The notes under the pieces were generated by a model that saw only the letters and a program-made list of their open reading frames with translations, made no database searches and had not been told where the DNA came from. From Abyssibacter profundi (GTDB lineage Bacteria > Pseudomonadota > Gammaproteobacteria > Nevskiales > OUC007), in NCBI RefSeq assembly GCF_003151135.1, contig NZ_QEQK01000003.1:1-64000 (forward strand): a stretch of DNA of 64,000 bases, read 5' to 3'. Below, in pieces: positions 1 to 7,529 of this stretch (within the stretch, counting starts at the first letter, position 1; every line of letters begins with the position of its first letter). Position numbers and translations under genes: made by a program.

Positions 1-178
1 AGGTTCCGAGTCTCAATGCTCCGCCGAGGCTGGGAGCATCTACGAAAATCGAGTGCCCGGATACCCGCACCCGACCAAGCCCTCAGGCGACTCTGTTCGC
101 TTGCAAGCCAAGCAGTTGCAACGCCATGAGATGTGGGGAATCCTCAGGCTTTGACCCCTTTACCGCTGGAGGGATGCA
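1..178. other. No gene seen; flank with a TGACCCCTTTA motif
   Basis: Short flank before the first gene. Frames are open by chance but none has a start with a ribosome-binding site, and none translates to anything I recognise; the 3' end of a gene starting outside the window cannot be excluded. The motif CTTTGACCCCTTTA at 149-162 recurs almost exactly at 1762-1775 (CTCTGACCCCTTTA), so the two copies bracket the SDR and thioredoxin genes. Confidence 0.4.
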
Positions 179-955
179 CTAAAGCGAGCTACCTCCGTCG
201 ACGACAAAAATCTGCCCGGTGACATAGGCGCCGGCTCGACTGCACAGCATGATGCCCAGACCGGCGATGTCGTCTGCCGTCCCCCATCGGTGCAATGGAA
301 TCTCCGCACATTCGGCTTCATAGGTTGCTTGGTCTTGGCTGACTGATTCGGTCATTTTTGAGAAAAAACGCCCTGGCGCGATGGCGTTCACGCGAATGTG
401 ATGTTCGGCTAAATCATGTGCAAGATTGCGGGTCATCTGGTGCATGGCGGCTTTGCTGGGGCCGTAGCTGTAGGCACCGATTGGGTCGCCCACAATGCCC
501 GCGATCGAACCAATATTGACCACGCTGGCAGTGTTTTCGGGTGATTTCCCTTGCTTGAGCAAGGCATGGAGTGCCTGCGTCAGAAAGAACGGAGAACGCA
601 CGTTGAGGTCCATCACCTTGTCCCAGCCACTTTCTGGAAACTGACCAAACGGTGCACCCCAAGCGGTCCCGGCATTGTTGACCAGCACATCTAGCTGATC
701 GCATTGCTCGGCTACCGTATCTACCAACGCTTGAATGCTGGACATGTCGCTCATATCGCCCGGCAAAGCGATGCACTCGCCGTAGCGCGACAGCTCACGG
801 GCGGCTTGCTCACAAGGCTCTGGCTTTCGTGCGGTGATATACACCCGAGCGGCCCCCGCTTCGAGAAAGCCTTGCGCCAAGCTAAACCCCAAACCGCGCG
901 AACCACCTGTCACGAGGCAGATTTTTCCTTGCATGGAAAAGAGTCGTTCTAGCAT
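179..955 (-). CDS. Short-chain dehydrogenase/reductase, RhlG/FabG-like
   Basis: A 258-residue classical SDR that should use NADP(H) to reduce a keto group or oxidise an alcohol. The cofactor motif TGGSRGLG lies at residues 16-23, the NNAG motif near residue 93, and the catalytic Tyr and Lys in SYGPSKAA near residue 160; the end TGQIFVVDGG is typical of the FabG group. The N-terminus (MLERLFSMQGK) resembles RhlG-type 3-ketoacyl reductases, but the substrate cannot be read from sequence. I chose the ATG at 955 because a GGAG lies 9 nt upstream; a TTG at 973 would lie before that site. Lone gene, 157 bp downstream of the thioredoxin gene on the same strand. Confidence 0.85.
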   Translation of the reverse strand: MLERLFSMQGKICLVTGGSRGLGFSLAQGFLEAGAARVYITARKPEPCEQAARELSRYGECIALPGDMSDMSSIQALVDTVAEQCDQLDVLVNNAGTAWGAPFGQFPESGWDKVMDLNVRSPFFLTQALHALLKQGKSPENTASVVNIGSIAGIVGDPIGAYSYGPSKAAMHQMTRNLAHDLAEHHIRVNAIAPGRFFSKMTESVSQDQATYEAECAEIPLHRWGTADDIAGLGIMLCSRAGAYVTGQIFVVDGGSSL

Positions 956-1112
956 GCCTATTTGCTCCAACAATCGATTGTCTGGGGAACTGCCAGCCGC
1001 TGTGCGAATAATTCAAGTCGTGGCGCTAGGAACACACCAACCAAAAACCAGTGGGGTCGAGCCGAGGGCTGTTGCTTGTCGATTACCGCGGGGCGTGAGG
1101 TGGTCACACTTG

Positions 1113-1664
1113 TCACGAACTTGCATCCGGAGGCGCTTTCTGAAGCTCGGCGGAGATTTCAGCCAGCAGCCCATCAAGCGCTTTATCCGTATAACCCACA
1201 TGATGGCTGACGATTAGACCGTCACGACCGATGAGAAACATATTGGGAATTCGGTCAACGTCGTAGCGGGACGCGTTCGTGCCATCGCTGTCCTTAATTA
1301 AGCGCAAGGGAAGATCGGCCAGCGCCTTCGCGATCTTCTTGAACGTTCGGCTGTCTTCCTTGTAGTTGACGGACACAACCGAAAGATCAAGGCCACGCTC
1401 GTTTGCGACACCCTGCAACCGAGCGAGCATGCTCATCTCATTGAGACAGGGGCCACACCAAGATGCCCAGAATGTCAGCACCACCACATGGCCACGCAGT
1501 GCGCCTAGGTCAGCGATTCCACCGTGCTGATCGTTTCCATCCAAAGCCGGGGGGACATCGCCGGGCTGCGGAGACCCCGCCGCGGCACTGAAAGCAATCA
1601 ACAGACTGACGACGAGGCCGACAAGTCGATTGTTGGAACCGCGGGTTGCCTTCACGATAAACAA
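1113..1664 (-). CDS. TlpA/ResA-like thiol-disulfide thioredoxin
   Basis: A 183-residue secreted or membrane-anchored thioredoxin-fold protein. Residues 13-30 are hydrophobic (signal peptide or anchor); the redox motif WCGPC has its cysteines at 70 and 73, and the cis-proline is P140 in RIPNMF. This is the layout of the TlpA/ResA/AhpC-TSA family, which reduces cytochrome c or other periplasmic protein thiols. No cytochrome maturation genes are adjacent, so the partner is unknown. Family assignment is firm, substrate is not. Confidence 0.88.
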   Translation of the reverse strand: MFIVKATRGSNNRLVGLVVSLLIAFSAAAGSPQPGDVPPALDGNDQHGGIADLGALRGHVVVLTFWASWCGPCLNEMSMLARLQGVANERGLDLSVVSVNYKEDSRTFKKIAKALADLPLRLIKDSDGTNASRYDVDRIPNMFLIGRDGLIVSHHVGYTDKALDGLLAEISAELQKAPPDASS

Positions 1665-1761
1665 CTCACACAGGAGGGCAGCTTTGACGTTACTCGCATC
1701 AGGAGTGTGATGTCATCATCAGGCGAGTCAGCCGGTAGTTGGTACTACCAGCTTTCAAGGA

Positions 1762-1793
1762 CTCTGACCCCTTTAACTGCAGCGTGATCACGG
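1762..1793 (-). repeat. GGGGTCAGAG motif of the kind found near REP-type transposons
   Basis: Read on the minus strand this is AAAGGGGTCAGAGTCCTTG, directly downstream of the ParE-like toxin gene. A near-identical copy of the core lies at 149-162 in the same orientation. I recall this motif as common near IS200/REP-associated transposases in gammaproteobacteria; a RayT gene is 0.7 kb away. Function is not shown. Confidence 0.35.
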
Positions 1794-2111
1794 TTAGTAC
1801 CCTTCAAACCGCTCAACCAAACGGGCAACAAGGTCTTGCCGCTCGTGAAGCACCGCGAGTACGAGTGGTGGTTTACGTTCTGGCACCACGTAGAAAATGA
1901 AGTGGTGCTGACAACGCGCCACATAGACACCCGGCAGATTGTCGGAAACCACCCGCCGTGGCACTTCGCCATCGGCAATGGCGTTCAAGGTCTCCGTCAG
2001 TGCCTGACGGTAGCGTTCTAGCTGGGCTGAGCCCCACTCGCGCAGCGTGTAACGAAACACACCGCGCAGGTCCTGTTCGGCCTCTAACGTGAGTTGGTAG
2101 CGGGGCTTCAA
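1794..2111 (-). CDS. ParE/RelE-superfamily toxin
   Basis: A 105-residue protein with the ParE pattern: an N-terminal EAEQDL..V.RYT helix, a central RQAL helix, a PGVYVARCQHHFIFY strand pair and a C-terminal VLAVLHERQDL segment. ParE toxins poison DNA gyrase; RelE relatives cut mRNA, and the sequence alone does not settle which. It overlaps the upstream antitoxin gene by 4 nt (2108-2111), the normal antitoxin-first operon arrangement of parDE. Confidence 0.85.
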   Translation of the reverse strand: MKPRYQLTLEAEQDLRGVFRYTLREWGSAQLERYRQALTETLNAIADGEVPRRVVSDNLPGVYVARCQHHFIFYVVPERKPPLVLAVLHERQDLVARLVERFEGY

Positions 2112-2365
2112 GCGCGGTTTTCTTCCGCCTGCACCTCGTCAGCGATTTCCGCAACAGACTTGCTGGAGCGTGAGCCCTTGGCGGCCGCGTCCATACGCGC
2201 GCGCAAGACCTGCTCCAAGGCATGTAGATCGTCGGCCTGCCCACCGCTGCTCAGGTCGGACAAGGCACGCTCCAGTACAAAGGCTTTCAACGATTTGCCC
2301 TGCAAGGCAGCAGCGGCTTTCAAGCATTGGTGCTGCTCGGGTGTCACCTCAATTGATAAACGCAT
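2108..2365 (-). CDS. ParD-like (ribbon-helix-helix) antitoxin
   Basis: An 85-residue protein starting MRLSIEVTPEQHQCLKAAA, the short strand plus two helices of ribbon-helix-helix repressors, followed by a polar C-terminal tail that would wrap the toxin. It precedes the ParE-like gene with a 4-nt overlap, so the two are translationally coupled. Such antitoxins repress their own promoter; no clear operator palindrome was identified in the 100 bp upstream. Confidence 0.8.
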   Translation of the reverse strand: MRLSIEVTPEQHQCLKAAAALQGKSLKAFVLERALSDLSSGGQADDLHALEQVLRARMDAAAKGSRSSKSVAEIADEVQAEENRA

Positions 2366-2466
2366 GATGGCGTCGTCCTATGTTCGATCGTCGACGGAGA
2401 CCACGCTATCACGCAACACAACAAAACACACAAATGTTGTCTCGACTGACTGTAGTAAAGCTTGAG

Positions 2467-3159
2467 CTACTCCGTGAATTTAACCTGCCCCGCGTCTGGC
2501 TTTTCCTTGCGTGGCCGCCCACGTTTCCTCGGCCTCAACTGAATACCCATCGCCTTCTCCAGTGCTGCCAGCGTGTCGTCATCCACCAAGGGCCTTCCGA
2601 TGCTCTGCCCAGATGCCAAGTTTCTTTCCCGAACCTCATCTGCCGCAGCGCTGAAAAACACTTGCGGGTTTTCGATGCGATCGAGAAACGGTTTAACCGT
2701 GACCAGACTGTCGTCTCGACCAGCCAGATATGCGGGCGTACTTGACCAAGGCCAGGCTTCAGGTCGTTCAACCAGATTCGCCTTGACCGGATTCATGGCC
2801 ACATAACGAAATGCCGCATAGAGGTGTGCTTCGTCCATCGCGACAGAGCCAAACCGTCCCTGAAACAGATGCCCCGTCACCCGCAGCCGCGCATTGATGA
2901 AGCCGCTGTAGCGGCGATGCGTTTCCCCGACCGCACGGGACAACCCATCAGACGAAGATGGCGTCAGGATGAGGTGGACGTGGTTCGGCATGAAGCAATA
3001 ACTCCACACCTCCACACCATGCATTCGGCAATTCTCGGCGAGCATGTCCCGATAAACCGCATAGTCATCCTCGACCAGGAAAATACGTTGGCGACGATTC
3101 CCCCGATGCGTGACGTGGTCCGGGTAGTCAGGAACGATGATCCGGGGCAGGCGAGCCAT
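2467..3159 (-). CDS. REP-associated tyrosine transposase (RayT, IS200/IS605-like Y1 family)
   Basis: A 230-residue Y1 HUH-type nuclease. Metal-binding HVH is at residues 60-62 within MPNHVHL, and the catalytic tyrosine is most likely Y84 in THRRYSGF. The start MARLPRIIVPDYPDHVTHRG is typical of the family. The C-terminus carries a basic AT-hook-like GRPRK motif, which may help DNA binding. RayT proteins are single-copy domesticated transposases that mobilise palindromic REP sequences. The protein looks full length. Palindromic repeats occur elsewhere in this window (16699, 31612, 62325), but no link to this enzyme is shown. Confidence 0.9.
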   Translation of the reverse strand: MARLPRIIVPDYPDHVTHRGNRRQRIFLVEDDYAVYRDMLAENCRMHGVEVWSYCFMPNHVHLILTPSSSDGLSRAVGETHRRYSGFINARLRVTGHLFQGRFGSVAMDEAHLYAAFRYVAMNPVKANLVERPEAWPWSSTPAYLAGRDDSLVTVKPFLDRIENPQVFFSAAADEVRERNLASGQSIGRPLVDDDTLAALEKAMGIQLRPRKRGRPRKEKPDAGQVKFTE

Positions 3160-3211
3160 GCGGCCAACATAGCGTTAAATGGTGTAATTGGTAAGGTGTC
3201 ACCGTAATGCG

Positions 3212-3394
3212 CGGCAGTACTTCCCGAAGGGCACCGACCTATCTGGCTTGAGCCAGGGCCGCTTGAACGACGTCGCATGGCTGCTGAACAACCGGCCAAG
3301 AAAACGTTTTGACTTTCAGAGCCCGCAGGAGCATTTCGATCAGGCAACGGCAGATTATCTCAATCATGTTGCACTTGATCCTTGAATCTAAGCA
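3212..3394 (+). pseudogene. 3' fragment of an IS30-family element (transposase C-terminus)
   Basis: About 57 codons ending at the TGA of 3383-3385 encode the last part of an IS30 transposase (YFPKGTDLSG...NHVALDP). It matches the C-terminus of the IS30 gene at 5887-6669 almost residue for residue, but in the opposite orientation. Similarity starts abruptly near 3212 and runs to about 3394, where the shared terminal sequence CTTGAATCYAAGCA ends. The catalytic region is missing, so the copy is dead. Confidence 0.85.
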
Positions 3395-3395
3395 G

Positions 3396-3749
3396 TTAGC
3401 ACCCTCTACACGATCCGGCCGCACTGGGTAATATCGATAAGAATCGACCGAACGCCTCCGCGAATCCACTTGATGGACGCCTTTCCAGAAGGTCCACTCG
3501 GTCAATGGACGACCACAGCCAATTGCCATCGGTCGCGTACAGTCGCTCATTATCGTAAGCGGTCAGGTCAGCCTTCACCTTCGAGCCATCATTGAAATGA
3601 ATGATCGCTGTTTCAATAAATCTGTGTTCACCCTTGGATTCACTAGCCTCCGGTGGCGCCGACACGCTCGACACGACTCGATGAGTGGCGCATCCGTTGA
3701 TAATTCCAAAAGTCAAAATGACCAGAATTAAAGAAATGAACTTTTTCAT
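3396..3749 (-). CDS. Small lipoprotein, probably cut short by the IS30 fragment
   Basis: A 117-residue protein with a lipoprotein signal: positive MKK start, hydrophobic stretch and lipobox GIINGC with the cysteine at 20. The mature part (FIETAIIHFNDGSKVKADLTAYDNERLYA) looks like a small beta-rich domain; I do not recognise the family. The last residues (about 15) lie against the IS30 remnant that ends at 3394, so the original C-terminus may be lost and the stop borrowed from junction sequence. Base composition is clearly more AT-rich than the flanking core genes. Confidence 0.6.
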   Translation of the reverse strand: MKKFISLILVILTFGIINGCATHRVVSSVSAPPEASESKGEHRFIETAIIHFNDGSKVKADLTAYDNERLYATDGNWLWSSIDRVDLLERRPSSGFAEAFGRFLSILPSAAGSCRGC

Positions 3750-3885
3750 TGGTTATTCTCCTGGCTCCGAACCATGCGCTCCTTCACTGCACTCTGTCTC
3801 TGAGCGGCGCGGTGGGGGTCTGCAAGTGTCCCCGCCACGCGCTCAGCGCTGAACTCTCAGCTCAGGAATCTTAGCCGACGCACCG

Positions 3886-5496
3886 TCAGTGAGGCATGCA
3901 TTGAATGGTGCCGGCACTCAAGCGGCTACATTTCACGTCTTCACTAGGCATTGCTGAGGTTGCCGCTAAATTCAGCGGTGGTATGTAGTTATTATTAACC
4001 CGTCTAGCGGATACCCGTAGGTCGACAAAAAACGGAGGAATTTGAAAAAATACAGTTTCTATCGTGGCGTGGTACTCATGATCAATAATAATGTCGCTGG
4101 TAGATCTCTTCCCGTCGACCGCCACGCTACAGTCTGCGAGCGTAAGATCTCGATAAAAACGCAAAGAGTCTGCTGCAAGAAAAATAAAGTTTGGCTCGCC
4201 GGACTGAAGGTCAAGAAAACGGAATGTACTTGTAAGAACGCCTGTTCCGCGAGAGCCAGTGAATGTCGGTGTAGGGAATACATGGAACGAAGTGGAGCCA
4301 GAAACTGGGGGTAGTTGATAATTCGTTCCGTATTTGAATCCTGCAGACTCCAAAACCGACTGAGATTCAATAAATCCTGGGCGTGAGATGGGTGGCGTTC
4401 CAGGAACGACACCGCATTCAGATGCAAGCGATAGTGACAGGTCGCCACCGAAATTCACGCGGCCAGGAAAAACTGTTGACACAGCTTCGAAGCAGCTCGG
4501 TATGTCAACATCGTTACCCATGAGCACATTAGCTGCGACGCAAAATGAAACAGCTGTTTTGCAGCCGCCCACTCCAAAGCCGCAGACCACATATAGTGGT
4601 ACGACTCCCTGAATTAAGTCGACTGTGGTCAGCCCATATGAAAGTTTTGCTGTGAAGATCCCCTCTGCCAGGGATATTTTCTGTCCGTCCCAACAACGAA
4701 ACGGGGGTCCGTATAAACGCGCCGCCTGACCTGCACTGTCGGTAAATATTTTAAGTGTTTCGCGATTATCTTCGCTCAATCTCAGTTCGCGAGGGACCTC
4801 AATAGGGTTAAAATCGTTAACCCCTAAACGGCATAGGCTGGTCACATTTGGTGCGACAAGAAGCGCGGAAATACTTACGGGAAGTTCGATAGGTCCCGCT
4901 TGCGACCTCGCGATGAAATCTTCTGGCGGCGGTTCGGTGACTTCTGGTGTGCGATGATTAATGCTGAAGTGAACTGGATTCTTACTTGATGAGTCGCTAG
5001 TTCTCAACGTCCCATGCGCCGTTAAAGCTTCCGATCCACCAGTTGAGTTAATGCATGGCCCCTCAATTCGGGCGTCTTTATTCACGCAAACTCTCCCGGC
5101 TGGGTTGAATGCCGTCGCGACAGTCAAAAACTGAAGTGCCGACTTAACATCTGGAGTCACTTTCTCGCTTTTCTGCTCTGGATCAATTAAATGACGGGCT
5201 AGCGCGGCCATAGCTAGTTGATCCAGCGCTTCTAGTTGTGCATTGTTCCACCCAGTTTGAATAATTGGGTCGTTTTCAATTAGGCCGGTTAATTCATGTA
5301 TGTTAGTTACTTCAACGTTGCGTTGCTCCGCTAGCCGCTCGACTTCTTTCAACCAATCATTCAGGAGTGAATCATCAATCCCTTCAAGGTACTCCGCAAA
5401 ACGGGGGAAATTTTCGTGGATTTCAAAGCGATCAATCGGCGCAGCACTGGCTGCGGATAGCCAGATCATTAAGGAAAACGATATTAAGAATTTCAT
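3886..5496 (-). CDS. Orphan secreted protein, 536 residues
   Basis: Not recognised. It has a clean Sec signal peptide (MKFLISFSLMIWLSAASAA, cleavage after about residue 19), then a helical N-terminal third (residues 20-120) and a long beta-rich, cysteine-containing remainder with about a dozen cysteines, consistent with a disulfide-bonded exported protein. No enzyme motif is visible. Its codon use and base composition are markedly more AT-rich than the window average, it sits between two IS30 copies, and no neighbour suggests a pathway, so recent horizontal acquisition is likely. The upstream 5497-5707 stretch is AT-rich next to the start and could hold the promoter. Confidence 0.65.
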   Translation of the reverse strand: MKFLISFSLMIWLSAASAAPIDRFEIHENFPRFAEYLEGIDDSLLNDWLKEVERLAEQRNVEVTNIHELTGLIENDPIIQTGWNNAQLEALDQLAMAALARHLIDPEQKSEKVTPDVKSALQFLTVATAFNPAGRVCVNKDARIEGPCINSTGGSEALTAHGTLRTSDSSSKNPVHFSINHRTPEVTEPPPEDFIARSQAGPIELPVSISALLVAPNVTSLCRLGVNDFNPIEVPRELRLSEDNRETLKIFTDSAGQAARLYGPPFRCWDGQKISLAEGIFTAKLSYGLTTVDLIQGVVPLYVVCGFGVGGCKTAVSFCVAANVLMGNDVDIPSCFEAVSTVFPGRVNFGGDLSLSLASECGVVPGTPPISRPGFIESQSVLESAGFKYGTNYQLPPVSGSTSFHVFPTPTFTGSRGTGVLTSTFRFLDLQSGEPNFIFLAADSLRFYRDLTLADCSVAVDGKRSTSDIIIDHEYHATIETVFFQIPPFFVDLRVSARRVNNNYIPPLNLAATSAMPSEDVKCSRLSAGTIQCMPH

Positions 5497-5707
5497 GTTT
5501 TTTCCAAAGGTGTTTTATTTTAATGAAACTTGCGTCCACCGGTCGTGGTTTGATACGGCCGATCTCAGTTCATTAGTACGAGAACCTGCGCCTTAACCGG
5601 ACAGGGCTCCAATTCGCACGAGCTGTAGCCGCCGTGCCGCGGGCCTTGGGCGTTGGTAGTCTCAGTGCCTCAGAGGGACAGACAACGACAACATCAGGGA
5701 GAAACCC

Positions 5708-5877
5708 GTGCGAGCAGTGGTTTGCCAGAACACCGCGATGACGGTGGAGGGTTTACCAGAGCTGGTGCCTGCCGAGGGGCAGGTGTTGATTGAGGTGGCG
5801 CGCTGCGGGATTTGCGGCTCGGATCTGCATTTGCGGCATGCCTGCGATGAGATGAAGGCCTTTCTGGGTTGGGTGGG
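5708..5877 (+). pseudogene. 5' fragment of a zinc alcohol dehydrogenase, interrupted by IS30
   Basis: From a GTG at 5708 about 55 codons encode the start of a medium-chain zinc-dependent dehydrogenase: the GroES-like beginning and the zinc-ligand region RCGICGSDLHLRHACDE. Similarity stops within a few codons of the IS30 end at about 5878, after which the frame runs into IS sequence and terminates at 5908. The cofactor-binding domain is absent from the window, so the gene is broken by insertion or by an IS-mediated deletion. Confidence 0.75.
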
Positions 5878-6713
5878 TGCTTGGATTCAAGAATCAAGTG
5901 CAACATGATTGAGATAATCCGCCGTTGCCTGATCGAAAAGTTCCTGCGGGCTCTGAAAGTCAAAACGTTTTCTTGGTCGGGTGTTCAGCAACCATGCGAC
6001 GTCGTTCAAGCGTACCTGGCTTACACCTGACAGGTCGGTGCCTTTCGGGAAGTACTGCCGGAGCAAGCCGTTGATGTTCTCGTTGCTGCCTCGCTGCCAA
6101 GGGGCGTGCGGATCCGCAAAGTAGATGGCCATCTTCAGATGCTTGCTCATCAGCGGATGCTCAGCCATCTCGGAGCCCCGGTCGTAAGTCATCGACAGCC
6201 GTAGAAAGCTGTCGATCTTCTTCAGCTGCCGTTCAAAGCCCTCTCGGACGGCTGCAGCGCTCTTATTCTCCATCTTGCAGAGCACCAGAAAGCCGGTCTT
6301 ACGCTCAACCAGCGTGCCGATACAGGACTGGTTCAGCTGGCCGATGATCAGGTCGCCTTCCCAGTGGCCTGGAAATTCTCGACCCTCGATTTCGGCCGGT
6401 CGCTGATGAATCGTCTGGTGATCCGGAACCTGAATCGCCGAGCAGTTCGAAGCGCTGGCTCTGCGCCCACGTTTGGGCTTGCCCTGGCGCAGTTGGGACA
6501 CCAGCAGCCGCTTCAGGTGGTTTCTCGGCTGCGCGTAGACCCATGAGTAAATGGTCTCGTGGCTCACGTGCATGGAGGGATCGTCCGGGTGTTCCCGTTT
6601 CAGCTTTTCTGAAATTTGCTCTGGCGACCACTGGCGATGCTCAAGCATGCAGACGACCCGATCTGACAAGCGCGTACCGGCTTGCAGCTTAGACGGTCGG
6701 CCACAGCCGCTAT
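5878..6713 (-). mobile_element. IS30-family transposase gene, N-terminally truncated
   Basis: From 6669 down to 5887 an open frame of 260 codons encodes the IS30 core: WSPEQISEKL, then a DDE domain with GHWEGDLIIG, MTYDRGSEM and GSNENINGLL supplying the three acidic residues. Upstream the same frame continues as YSGCGRPSKLQAGTRLSD but meets a TGA at about 6715-6717, and the N-terminal helix-turn-helix domain expected from the family is not present. The element's terminal end, CTTGATTCTTGAATCCAAGCA on the minus strand, lies at about 5878. It is inverted relative to the remnant at 3212-3394. Probably inactive. Confidence 0.8.
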
Positions 6714-6823
6714 ATCATCGCGCTACGGTCCTCCGATTCGCGGCCGGTGCCAACGTCAGCAGATAGGCGTCTACGGCGAGTTCCGCCGTCTGTTTAACCA
6801 GTCGGTCAATTCGCAAGCGAACC

Positions 6824-7153
6824 TTATATTGCTGCTAGCCGTTCAATCGTATCGGGATAGCACTCGACCATGCGAATCAGTACGGTGGCTTGCGCGTTCG
6901 GTTTGGCGCGCCCCTGTTCCCAGTTTTCCAGTGTGCGGACGTTGGTTCGCAGATAAACCGCGAACACGGCGCGGGACATGTTGAGCTTTTCGCGTAGAGC
7001 GATCAGCTCGGGCGCGGACGGTGTGTCCAGCGGTTTGCTGGTTATCGCATGCGTACGCAGTGTCCGCTTGCCCTTGCGTTCGTCGGCCAGCGCGTCGAAG
7101 CCTTCCTGGAGCTCACCGAGAAGGTTTCGTTTCTGGGCTTGTTGCTCGCTCAT
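6824..7153 (-). CDS. Helix-turn-helix antitoxin, NadS/HigA-like
   Basis: A 109-residue protein with a helix-turn-helix at residues 60-95 (LREKLNMSRAVFAVYLRTNVRTLENWEQG), a form of HTH typical of NadS and HigA antitoxins. It follows the toxin gene with a 4-nt overlap (7150-7153), the toxin-first order typical of higBA. It should neutralise the RelE-type toxin and repress the shared promoter through the palindrome at 7507-7527. Confidence 0.85.
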   Translation of the reverse strand: MSEQQAQKRNLLGELQEGFDALADERKGKRTLRTHAITSKPLDTPSAPELIALREKLNMSRAVFAVYLRTNVRTLENWEQGRAKPNAQATVLIRMVECYPDTIERLAAI

Positions 7154-7494
7154 GTCCTGCTCCGTGCCGCGAGTTCACGCTTGATCAGCGTTTTCAGGCT
7201 GCGGCGTTGGTCCGGGGTGAGATCAACCATCTCATCCTTGTCGTAGACGGTGAACAGCCAGAACTGTGCACCGCCGGACCACCAGTAGTAGATGATCCGG
7301 AGGCCGCCACGTTTGCCCTTGCCGCGCCGGGGATCGGCGAACCGAAGCTTGCGCAGTCCGCCGGTCCCCTGAATTTCGTCCCCGGCGTTCGGGGACTTCA
7401 TCAATGCGTCTTGCAGCGATGTGAACGCCTTGTCGCTCAGATAGCTTGCGCGGTGGCGTTCAAACGCCGGTAGCTCAACGAAGACGGCCTTCAA
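7150..7494 (-). CDS. RelE/HigB-type toxin
   Basis: A 114-residue RelE-superfamily toxin: N-terminal FVELPAFERHRASYLSD, a GTGGLRKLRFA strand, RGGLRIIYYWW and YDKDEMVDLTPDQ at the C-terminus. Relatives cut mRNA on the ribosome. It is the first gene of the pair and directly follows its operator. It lies between the IS30 region and nrdB, so it may stabilise the accessory stretch or be a leftover of it. Confidence 0.87.
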   Translation of the reverse strand: MKAVFVELPAFERHRASYLSDKAFTSLQDALMKSPNAGDEIQGTGGLRKLRFADPRRGKGKRGGLRIIYYWWSGGAQFWLFTVYDKDEMVDLTPDQRRSLKTLIKRELAARSRT

Positions 7495-7506
7495 GCGAGT
7501 GTCAAA

Positions 7507-7527
7507 CTATACGCAAGTTACGTATAG
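7507..7527 (-). promoter_or_regulatory. Palindromic operator of the RelE/NadS-like pair
   Basis: CTATACG and CGTATAG form a perfect 7-bp inverted repeat separated by 7 nt, 13 bp upstream of the toxin start. Position and symmetry fit autoregulation by the antitoxin or the toxin-antitoxin complex. The same short interval also lies just past the nrdB stop codon. Confidence 0.7.
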
Positions 7528-7529
7528 AG

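Noticed and set aside
6716-6824. An open frame upstream of the IS30 gene that could be a helix-turn-helix domain (LAVDAYLLTLAPAANRRTV)
   Set aside because: It is separated from the transposase by a TGA and does not resemble the IS30 N-terminal domain; more likely degenerate junction sequence.
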